NCBI GenBank assembly: GCA_934129785.1
Contig: CAKOWW010000024.1
Span: forward strand, 1 to 15,589
DNA: 15,589 bases
Source of the DNA: an uncultured Clostridia bacterium
Lineage (GTDB): Bacteria > Bacillota > Clostridia > TANB77 > CAG-508
Direction: 5' to 3'
The position numbers and the translations under genes were made by a program. The notes under the pieces were generated by a model. That model did not search any database and had not been told where the DNA came from. It saw only the letters and a list, made by a program, of their open reading frames with translations. Shown one piece after another: positions 1 to 6,858 of the stretch; the stretch's first letter is position 1, and each line of letters opens with the position of its first letter.

Positions 1-37
1 TAAAGTTATGTACTTTAGGAATTTTGGGAGGCAAAAG

Positions 38-1964
38 ATGAAAAAAATATTAAGATTTGAACAAGCTGGAATTACATTAATTGCATTAGTAGTGACTATA
101 ATAGTTTTATTAGTATTAGCTGGTGTTACTATAACAATGCTGACTGGAAACAATGGAATAATATTAAGAGCAAAAGAAACAAAATTTAAGACGGAACTAG
201 CAGGTCTAAAAGAAGAACTAGAGACTTTTAAAATTAGCAAACAAATGGAAGATAAAGAATTTCAAGAAAGTAGTTTAATAGCTGGAAATAATTTGTTAAA
301 ATATAATACAAAAAAAGAAAGCGAAAATGGAGATATTAGCTTAATAATACCATCAATAAAAGAAAATCAAAAAAGTAAAATAGATATAATAAAGGGAAAA
401 ATGTATTATATAACAAAGGATGAAAATGAAACAAAATGGTTAAGCGAAATTGGAATTGAAGCTAATCCATTTGACATTGAAAATGGAGAATTAAAATCAG
501 CAAATTCAAATTCTAATCTAGTAGACGAAAATGGAACTCTAATAATTCCGGCAAGTGTAAGCAAAATAGCAGAAGGAGCATTTACAAATGTATCAGGTTT
601 ACAAACAGTAATAATTCCAGGAACATGCAAAGAAATTGGTCCGAAAGCTTTTTATAATAATCAAAATTTAAAAAAAGTAATAATAGAAGATGGAGTTGTT
701 TCTATTGGAGCAGAAGCATTTAAAGAATGCACATATTTGGAAAATGTTCAAATAGCGGATACTGTAACAACTATACAGCGGAAGGGCTTTTTGTAGCGAT
801 AGAAATTTAAAAAGTATCAAATTATCTAATTTTATAGAGCGAATTGATGAAATGATGTTTTATGGATGCAAAAATCTAGAAAATATCAACATACCAGAAA
901 ATGTAAAGAATATAGGAGATTCGGCATTTGGCGATTGTATATCAATAAGAAAAATAAAAATACCAAGAAATGTAAACAATATAGAATCAACTGCATTTTA
1001 TAATTGTACTAACTTAGAAACAGTAGAAATAGATAAAGAAAATAGTAATTTTGTATATGAAAAAGGAATAGTTTTAAACAAAGCAAAAACAACAATGGTA
1101 TGTATATTGCCTATAGCAATAAATGGTAATGAGTTTTCTGTCCCAAACACAGTTACAGAATTAAAAAATGGAAATATGGCAGTATATAAACAAATAACTA
1201 AACTAAATTTACCTGCGAGTATAAATTCAATAGATACAACAGTTTTTCTTTTTATGAATGTAACTGATATAACAATAGATCCAAAAAATGAAACATATAT
1301 TGCAACAGATGAAGCGGTATATAATAAAGATAAATCAACAATGATATATTATTTTGCAAGAAAAGAGGATGTTATTGTAGAAGATGGTATAAAACGTTTG
1401 AGTTGGCTCTGTTTTTCCACAAATACTAAAATGAAAACAATAAGTTTACCAAGTTCTCTAGAATCAATTGGCTCACAAGTTTTTTGGAAATGCAACGATT
1501 TACAAGAATTAAAATTAGGAAAGAATATAAAAAAATTAGACCCACTATTTATATATCAAGTTGATAATGTGAAAGTCACAATAGATAAAGATAATCAAAA
1601 TTATACAATAGAAAATAGTATTATATTTAATAAAGATAAAACAAAATTAATAACGATAATAGGGGACCCAGAGGAATTTACTGTACCGAATAGTGTTAAA
1701 GAAATTGGAGATAGAGCATTTCATGCTAAAAATATGAAAAAAATAACTATACCAGAAACAGTAAAAAAAATAGGAGAATCATTTAATTATTGTTGGAATT
1801 TAGAAAGAATAGAATTTCCAAGTAGTGTAATAGAAATTAGTCAAAATTGTTTTAATAATAGTAATAAATTAAAAGAAATAATAATAAATAACAAAAAGGG
1901 AATGATTGCAGGAGCACCATGGGGATGTTCTTATGGAGAAAAGGCAATTGAATATAAATATTAA
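38..1964 (+). CDS. Prepilin-leader, LRR_5 (BspA-like) surface protein; needs +1 frameshift at CGG 779-781
   Basis: Read through one +1 shift this is about 641 residues. The start is ATG 38, not ATG 8, because GGGAGG (26-31) lies 6 nt upstream. Residues 1-33 form a type IV prepilin-like leader: a short basic stretch, then G|ITLIALVVTI and a hydrophobic helix, with Ala instead of the usual Glu at mature position 5. A charged coiled segment follows to about residue 150. The rest is a run of about 23-residue LRR_5 repeats with the I-x-x-x-A-F / L-x-x-I-x-I-P pattern, for example SIGAEAF and NIGDSAF. In the zero frame translation stops at 794-796. Skipping C779 gives TIQGRAFCSD, which continues the repeat with exact spacing. 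The likely role is a secreted or pilus-associated adhesin; the ligand is unknown. The frame break could also be a sequencing error or true decay. Confidence 0.8.
779..781 (+). other. In-frame CGG, site 1 of +1 frame change (LRR protein)
   Basis: The zero frame reads ATA CAG CGG AAG and reaches TAG at 794. Dropping the C gives CAG GGA AGG GCT TTT, which restores the LRR_5 pattern I-x-x-x-A-F seen in the repeats on both sides. The next frame stays open to the stop at 1964. Confidence 0.75.
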
Positions 1965-1971
1965 AACTAGT

Positions 1972-2012
1972 AAAGAGAAACTCTAAAATTTGAATGGTAG
2001 AGTTTCTTTTTC
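1972..2012 (+). terminator. Rho-independent terminator after the LRR gene
   Basis: The arms agaaactct (1976-1984) and agagtttct (1999-2007) pair perfectly, and the stem extends outward through A/T and G-U pairs to 1972/2011. A run of T (2007-2011) forms part of the 3' arm. It lies 8 nt after the LRR stop and separates that gene from pyrH. Confidence 0.8.
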
Positions 2013-2039
2013 GTTATAAAAAAATTAATAAATTATAAT

Positions 2040-2075
2040 AAAAATACTGCAATTTTAAAAAATATATGATAGAAT
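2040..2075 (+). promoter_or_regulatory. Possible pyrH operon promoter
   Basis: After the upstream terminator a new promoter is expected here. TATGAT (2065-2070) and TAGAAT (2070-2075) are candidate -10 boxes. The best -35 for the second is CTGCAA (2047-2052, 17-nt spacer), matching the consensus at only three positions. The exact boxes are uncertain. Confidence 0.3.
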
Positions 2076-2109
2076 AGGCGTGAAAAACAAAATAAGGAGA
2101 GTGGAAATT

Positions 2110-2817
2110 TTGTCAGAGCCAAAATACAAAAGAGTGCTATTAAAACTAAGTGGAGAAGCACTAGCAGGTAAAAACAAAACAGGAGTAGATGCAGAAACAA
2201 TAGGAAAAATATGTGATAAAATAAAAGAAATAGTAGAGATGGGAGTACAAGTAGGAATAGTAGTAGGAGGTGGAAACTTCTGGAGAGGCAGAAATGGACA
2301 CCAAATGGAAAGAACAACAGCAGACTACATGGGAATGCTTGCAACAGCAATGAATGGATTAGCATTACAAGATGCTTTAGAAGCAAGAGGAATTTTCTCA
2401 AGAGTACAAACAGCAATTGAAATGAGAGAAATAGCAGAGCCATTTATACAAAGAAAAGCAGAAAAACATTTAAACAGAGGAAGAGTAGTAATATTTGCAT
2501 GTGGTACAGGACACCCATATTTTACAACAGACACAGCGGCAGTATTAAGAGCAACTGAAATAAATGCAGATATAATACTTCTTGGAAAATCAATAGACGC
2601 AGTATACTCAGCAGATCCTAAAATATATAAAACAGCAAAAAGATATGATAAAATAACATATATGGAAGTTTTAGAAAAAGACTTAAAAGTAATGGATTCA
2701 ACTGCAACAGCAATGTGCAGAGACAACAAAATACCATTACTAGTATTTGGAATTGAAGATCCAGAAAATATAGTAAGAGCAGTAAAAGGAGAAAAAATAG
2801 GTACAATAGTATCATAA
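2110..2817 (+). CDS. pyrH: UMP kinase (uridylate kinase)
   Basis: Phosphorylates UMP to UDP with ATP in the cytoplasm, a step of pyrimidine nucleotide synthesis; family enzymes are hexamers of the amino-acid-kinase fold. Seen here: the N-terminal KLSGEALAG phosphate-binding segment, GGGNFWRGR, DYMGMLATAMNGLALQDALE, GTGHPYFTTDTAAVLRA and IDAVYSADP, all in the family order. I chose TTG 2110 because AAGGAGA (2094-2100) lies 9 nt upstream and the protein then begins SEPKYKRVLLKLSG at the usual 235-residue length. The upstream in-frame GTG codons (2080, 2101) have no usable SD. It is the first gene of a same-strand run with frr 92 nt downstream; tsf, often upstream, is not here. Confidence 0.95.
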   Translation: MSEPKYKRVLLKLSGEALAGKNKTGVDAETIGKICDKIKEIVEMGVQVGIVVGGGNFWRGRNGHQMERTTADYMGMLATAMNGLALQDALEARGIFSRVQTAIEMREIAEPFIQRKAEKHLNRGRVVIFACGTGHPYFTTDTAAVLRATEINADIILLGKSIDAVYSADPKIYKTAKRYDKITYMEVLEKDLKVMDSTATAMCRDNKIPLLVFGIEDPENIVRAVKGEKIGTIVS

Positions 2818-2874
2818 ACAAAAGAAATATATAAGAAAAGGTTATAGAAACCACAAAAATCTAAATAAAAAAAG

Positions 2875-2912
2875 AAGGAGAGTATGACAAAAGTCATACA
2901 AAAAGAAAAATG
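2875..2912 (+). promoter_or_regulatory. frr ribosome-binding site with a hairpin between SD and start codon
   Basis: The only strong SD (AAGGAG, 2875-2880) is 29 nt upstream of the frr ATG (2910), too far for normal initiation. Between them lies a perfect 6-bp hairpin, TATGAC-AAAA-GTCATA (2883-2898). Folding it would reduce the gap to about 13 nt. The same SD also sits 3 nt before ATG 2884, which opens a 14-codon ORF in another frame (MTKVIQKEKWTIQI) ending inside frr. No in-frame start exists closer to the SD. Confidence 0.5.
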
Positions 2913-3458
2913 GACTATACAAATTTAAAAGAAAAAATGGAAAAATCAATAAGTGTTTACAGTGAAAAATTATCAGAAGTAAGAGCAGGTAGAGCAAACC
3001 CAGCAATATTAAACAAAATAAAAATAGATTACTATGGAACAGCAACACCAATAAACCAAGTGGCTGGAGTATCTGTGCCAGAAGCAAGACTAATAGTAAT
3101 TCAACCATGGGATATAAGTGTTTTAAAAGAAATAGAAAAAGCAATTTTAGCATCAGATATAGGAATAAACCCAAATAATGATGGAAAAGTAATAAGACTA
3201 GCTTTCCCTGAATTAAATGAAGAAAGAAGAAAAGAATTAGTAAAAGAAATTAAAAAAATGGCTGAAGAAGCAAAAGTAGCAATAAGAGCAATAAGAAGAG
3301 AAGGAATAGACAGCGCAAAAGCAGAACAAAAAGAAGGAAATATAACAGAAGATGAATTAAAACAAGCAGAAAATGATATCCAAAAACTAACTGATAAAAA
3401 TATAGAAGAAATTGATAAAATATTAGAAAACAAAGAAAAAGAAGTTATGTCAGTATAA
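2910..3458 (+). CDS. frr: Ribosome recycling factor
   Basis: Works with EF-G to split post-termination ribosomes. At 182 residues it has the normal family length. The helical domain I shows EVRAGRANPAILNKIKIDYYG near residues 23-45 (VR-GRA-P is the family signature). IQPWD and the conserved AFPELNEERRKELVK follow, then the C-terminal helix rich in Lys/Glu. ATG 2910 is the only in-frame start that gives a standard N-terminus, although its SD spacing is abnormal (see the site at 2875-2912). It lies 92 nt after pyrH and 12 nt before the prenyl synthase gene, and is probably co-transcribed with both. Confidence 0.95.
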   Translation: MDYTNLKEKMEKSISVYSEKLSEVRAGRANPAILNKIKIDYYGTATPINQVAGVSVPEARLIVIQPWDISVLKEIEKAILASDIGINPNNDGKVIRLAFPELNEERRKELVKEIKKMAEEAKVAIRAIRREGIDSAKAEQKEGNITEDELKQAENDIQKLTDKNIEEIDKILENKEKEVMSV

Positions 3459-3470
3459 GAAGGGAAAAAG

Positions 3471-4352
3471 ATGGAATTTAAAGCACAACTAAAAAAATAT
3501 CAAGATTTAGTAAATCAAGAATTAGAAAAATACGTTAAAAAGCAAAAATGTCCAGAAGAAATATTAAATAATTCAATGGAATACAGCTTAATGGCAGGAG
3601 GAAAAAGAATAAGACCAATTTTAGTAATTTCGACATATGAAATTTTCAAAAATGATATAGAAAAATGTATGCCATATGCAATGGCAATAGAAATGGTACA
3701 TAATTTTTCGTTAATACATGATGATTTACCAGGAATTGATAATGATGATTTTAGACATGGAAAACCAACAAATCATAAACAATTTGACGAAGCAACAGCA
3801 ATCCTTGCAGGAGATGGACTATTAAATCAAGCATATATTGTAATATCAGAAGACTTGAAAAACAGTCAAGAGATAGAAAGAAAAATAAAAGTATTTAACG
3901 AATTTTCACTTGCAGTAGATAGAATGATTGCAGGCGAATATGTTGATACAGAAGTTGAAGGAAAGCAAATTGATGATGAATTACTAGAATATATTCATAA
4001 AAACAAAACTGGAGCATTATTGAAACTTTGTGTTAGAATGGGAGCTATCCTTGCAGGTGTTAATGAAGAAGATTTAGAAAAATTAACAAATTATGCAGAA
4101 AAAATAGGATTAGCATTTCAAATAAAAGACGATATATTATCTGAAGAAGGTAATGAAGAAATATTAGGAAAACCAGTAGGAAATGATAAAGAGTTAGAAA
4201 AATGTACATATGTTTCCAAATATGGACTTCAAGGAGCAAAAGATATATTAGACCAAATAACAAAAGAAGCTGTATTTGAATTAGAAAAATATGGCTCAAA
4301 AGCTGAATTCTTAGTAAATTTGGCATATTATATACAAAATAGAAATAAATAA
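3471..4352 (+). CDS. ispA: Polyprenyl (farnesyl/geranyl) diphosphate synthase, IspA-like
   Basis: Condenses DMAPP/GPP with IPP to make short-chain allylic diphosphates, the primer for the UppS reaction encoded next. At 293 residues it matches bacterial farnesyl diphosphate synthases. Motifs: GGKRIRP near residue 44, the first Asp-rich motif LIHDDLPGIDNDD followed by RHGKPTNH, a KTG segment, and the second Asp-rich motif FQIKDDILSEEG followed by GKPVGNDKE. The usual third aspartate of the second motif (DDILD) is Ser here. Catalysis is still likely because the first two Asp are kept, and the change may be normal for the lineage. The SD AGAAGGG (3458-3464) is well placed. Chain length (C10/C15/C20) cannot be settled by eye. 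Its place between frr and uppS makes an isoprenoid-carrier pair. Confidence 0.88.
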   Translation: MEFKAQLKKYQDLVNQELEKYVKKQKCPEEILNNSMEYSLMAGGKRIRPILVISTYEIFKNDIEKCMPYAMAIEMVHNFSLIHDDLPGIDNDDFRHGKPTNHKQFDEATAILAGDGLLNQAYIVISEDLKNSQEIERKIKVFNEFSLAVDRMIAGEYVDTEVEGKQIDDELLEYIHKNKTGALLKLCVRMGAILAGVNEEDLEKLTNYAEKIGLAFQIKDDILSEEGNEEILGKPVGNDKELEKCTYVSKYGLQGAKDILDQITKEAVFELEKYGSKAEFLVNLAYYIQNRNK

Positions 4353-4365
4353 CCTAGGGGGAAAT

Positions 4366-5079
4366 ATGGAATTTAACAAAGAAGCTATGCCAAGGCATAT
4401 TGCAATAATATTAGATGGAAATAGAAGGTGGGCTAGAGAAAGAGGAAAACCAGCAAGTTTTGGACATAAAGAAGGAGCTAAAACACTAGAAAAAATAGTA
4501 AGATATGCAAATAAAATAGGATTAGAATACATAACAGTATATGCATTTTCTACAGAAAATTGGAAAAGAGCAGAAGAGGAAGTAAAAGCACTAATGCTAT
4601 TATTGCAAAACTATTTAGATGAATATTCAAAAAGAGCAGATACAGAAAATATAAAAGTAAAAATATTAGGAGATATAAGTGTATTATCTGAAGGAATGCA
4701 AAAAAGCATAAAAAAATGTATGGAAAGAACAAAAGATAATACAGGAGTAACTTTTAATATTGCTTTAAATTATGGTGGAAGAGATGAAATTGTAAAGGCA
4801 ATAAAACAAATATCTAAACAAGTAAAAGAAGGAAAAATTGCTGAAGAAGATATAACAGAACAAATGGTATCTGATAACTTGTATACAAAAGGAGAGCCAG
4901 ACCCAGATTTATTAATAAGAACAAGCGGAGAAATACGATTAAGTAACTTCTTACCATGGCAATTAGTATATTCTGAATTTTTATTTATAGATAAAAACTG
5001 GCCAGAATTTGAAGAAAAAGATCTAGATGAAGCAATTATAGAATATCAAAAAAGAACTAGAAAATTTGGCGCAAACTAA
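4366..5079 (+). CDS. uppS: Undecaprenyl diphosphate synthase (cis-prenyltransferase)
   Basis: Extends farnesyl diphosphate with eight IPP units to C55-PP, the lipid carrier for peptidoglycan and other wall polymers. At 237 residues it has the normal length. Family motifs in order: HIAIILDGNRRWA with the catalytic Asp, FGHKEGAKTL, YAFSTENWKR, FNIALNYGGRDEI, and the C-terminal PDLLIRTSGEIRLSNFLPWQ followed by SEFLF. The SD is AGGGGG (4356-4361), 13 nt after the ispA stop, so the two enzymes are probably translated from one mRNA and act in sequence. The RTSGEIR arginine is encoded by CGA, so CGA is read normally as arginine here. Confidence 0.95.
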   Translation: MEFNKEAMPRHIAIILDGNRRWARERGKPASFGHKEGAKTLEKIVRYANKIGLEYITVYAFSTENWKRAEEEVKALMLLLQNYLDEYSKRADTENIKVKILGDISVLSEGMQKSIKKCMERTKDNTGVTFNIALNYGGRDEIVKAIKQISKQVKEGKIAEEDITEQMVSDNLYTKGEPDPDLLIRTSGEIRLSNFLPWQLVYSEFLFIDKNWPEFEEKDLDEAIIEYQKRTRKFGAN

Positions 5080-5097
5080 AACATATGATAGAGAAAG

Positions 5098-5134
5098 AAT
5101 CTGGATGAAAAACTTAAATTTTTCTAACCAGATT
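5098..5134 (+). terminator. Hairpin between uppS and cdsA (weak terminator or RNA processing site)
   Basis: AATCTGG (5098-5104) pairs with CCAGATT (5128-5134), with an inner GAAAAA/TTTTTC stem (5107-5112/5119-5124) across a small internal loop. No good U-run follows (ttgtgctttta), so it is a poor terminator and may only attenuate transcription or stabilise mRNA ahead of cdsA. Confidence 0.4.
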
Positions 5135-5163
5135 TGTGCTTTTAGAAGGGAATGAAATAAAAT

Positions 5164-5967
5164 ATGGATATAAAAAGATTAACATCAGGACTATTAGGGT
5201 TTCCGCTAGTATTAGCAATTTTCCTAATAGGAAATAAAATAGTAGTAGATATAGCATTAGTAATAATAGCACTTTTAGCAATGAGCGAATATTTTAATGC
5301 AATATCACGAGTTGCAAAACCAGTAAGATGGGTAGGATATGCAAGCTGTTTTAGTATAGGAATTATACACTTAGTACCACAAGAATATTTAAATATGATA
5401 GTAACATTATCAGTTCCAACAATATTGGTAATACTATTTTCACAAGTTGTGGCAACAGAAATGAGAACATCATTTAAAGACATAGCATATACATTTATTG
5501 GGATATTTTATGTAGTATTTTTTATAATGTTTGTAGCATTTATAAATGGAATGCCAAATGGTAAAATATTAATTTGGTATGCGATTATGGCAGCATGGGG
5601 AACAGATATATTTGCATATTTTGTGGGAAAAGCAATAGGAAAACATAAATTTAGCAAAGTAAGTCCTAAAAAATCAATAGAAGGTTGTATAGGAGGAACT
5701 GTTGGAGCAGTAGTTTTAATGCTTATATATACATATATTGCAAATAAATATTGGCAAATGAATTATTCATATTACTTTATAGCTGGAGTGGGAATTATGC
5801 TTAGCTTAGTTGGCCAAATAGGAGACTTTGCAGCATCAACAATAAAAAGATTTGTTGATATAAAAGATTATAGTAATTTAATACCTGGGCATGGTGGAAT
5901 GCTAGATAGAATAGACAGTTTAATATTTTTAGCACCATTTGCGTATGCATTATTTACATTACTATAA
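5164..5967 (+). CDS. cdsA: Phosphatidate cytidylyltransferase (CDP-diacylglycerol synthase)
   Basis: Makes CDP-diacylglycerol from phosphatidic acid and CTP in the membrane, the branch point to all phospholipids. The 267-residue protein is a polytopic membrane protein with about seven hydrophobic segments. The C-terminal signature is complete: STIKRFVDIKDYSNLIPGHG plus GMLDRID, matching S-x-(I)-K-R-x4-K-D...P-G-H-G-G...D-R-(I)-D. The SD AGAAGGG (5144-5150) is 13 nt from ATG 5164. A nearer ATG at 5152 is followed at once by a stop (Met-Lys-stop), so 5164 is the start. rseP begins 20 nt downstream. dxr, commonly found between these two, is missing. Confidence 0.93.
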   Translation: MDIKRLTSGLLGFPLVLAIFLIGNKIVVDIALVIIALLAMSEYFNAISRVAKPVRWVGYASCFSIGIIHLVPQEYLNMIVTLSVPTILVILFSQVVATEMRTSFKDIAYTFIGIFYVVFFIMFVAFINGMPNGKILIWYAIMAAWGTDIFAYFVGKAIGKHKFSKVSPKKSIEGCIGGTVGAVVLMLIYTYIANKYWQMNYSYYFIAGVGIMLSLVGQIGDFAASTIKRFVDIKDYSNLIPGHGGMLDRIDSLIFLAPFAYALFTLL

Positions 5968-5987
5968 AAATATTAGGAGGAGTAAAT

Positions 5988-6744
5988 TTGATTAGTTTTA
6001 TAATATCTGCAATAAAAATAATAATTTTATTGGGATTTCTAATATTTATTCATGAATTAGGACATTTTGCAGTAGCAAAGCTATGCAAAGTGAAGGTAAA
6101 TGAATTTGCAATTGGATTTGGTCCAACTATATGGAAAAAACAAGGAACAGAAACTAAATATGCTTTGAGACTAGTGCCACTTCGGAGGATTTGTTAGCAT
6201 GGAAGGAGAAGAAGAAAGGTCAGAAGACCAAAAATCATTTTCAAAAGCAAGTATTCCAAAAAGAATGGCAATAGTTGTAGCAGGAGCAATGGTAAATATA
6301 CTATTTGCAATAATAGTATATTTTATATTAATGACAACAATAAAACCAATAGAAGATACATTTCAAAATAGAATTGAAAACAGCTTACACCTAACAGGAG
6401 AATTTGTAATGTCTGCTGGGGAGAGTATAAAACAATTAGTTACTGGAAAAATTGGAGTAGACCAAATGACAGGACCAGTTGGAATATCAGAAGCAGTTTC
6501 AAAAACAAAAGGATTTAAAGAATATATTTATATGATGTCAGTAATATCAATATCTTTAGGAGTAACAAACTTACTTCCAATACCTGCATTAGATGGAGGA
6601 AAATTATTACTTTTAATAATAGAATTAATAAGAAAAAAACCATTAAAAGAGCAAACAGAAATAAATATACAATTAGCAGGTTTTTCCCTATTAATTGCAT
6701 TATCAATATATGTAACTTATAATGACATTTTAAAGATATTTTGA
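5988..6744 (+). CDS. rseP: RseP/RasP-type site-2 metalloprotease without PDZ domain; needs +1 frameshift at CGG 6183-6185
   Basis: An intramembrane zinc protease of family M50B, which cleaves membrane-bound regulators and signal peptides. Start TTG 5988 has AGGAGG 7-8 nt upstream. With C6183 skipped the protein is 251 residues: a first membrane helix with HELGH (His22, Glu23, His26), then RLVPL-GGFVSMEGE, a second helix (residues about 90-110), and the C-terminal NLLPIPALDGGK with the third zinc ligand Asp, followed by a last helix ending VTYNDIL. In the zero frame translation stops 4 codons after CGG. The usual RseP/RasP is about 420 residues; here the second helix runs directly into KPIEDTF, so the PDZ region is absent although both catalytic motifs are kept. 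No gap or repeat marks the missing part. Confidence 0.85.
6183..6185 (+). other. In-frame CGG, site 2 of +1 frame change (rseP)
   Basis: The zero frame reads CCA CTT CGG AGG ATT TGT TAG. Skipping C gives CTT GGA GGA TTT GTT AGC ATG, the family-invariant PLGGFVSM. The expected residue is Gly66. Confidence 0.85.
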
Positions 6745-6746
6745 TA

Positions 6747-6775
6747 TTGACAAATAAAAATATTTAATAGATAAT
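6747..6775 (+). promoter_or_regulatory. Promoter for glgP
   Basis: TTGACA (6747-6752), a 17-nt spacer and GATAAT (6770-6775) form a near-consensus vegetative promoter 2 nt after the rseP stop. The start of transcription would be near 6782, leaving a leader of about 77 nt before glgP. Confidence 0.8.
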
Positions 6776-6858
6776 ATAGAAAGTGAAAAAACAAAAGTAA
6801 AAAATCATAAAAAAACAAAATGAAAAGAGCTATGAGATTACGAAGGAGGAAATATAAA

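Noticed and set aside
2033..3433. Long minus-strand frames opposite pyrH and frr
   Set aside because: They are Leu/Phe/Ile-rich shadows of AT-rich coding sequence on the other strand, with no SD and no family features.
5152..5160. ATG 5152 as the cdsA start
   Set aside because: It is followed by AAA TAA, so it codes only two residues.
6820..6858. ATG 6820 as the glgP start
   Set aside because: It has no SD and adds 13 basic residues not typical of the family, whereas ATG 6859 has AGGAGG at the right distance.
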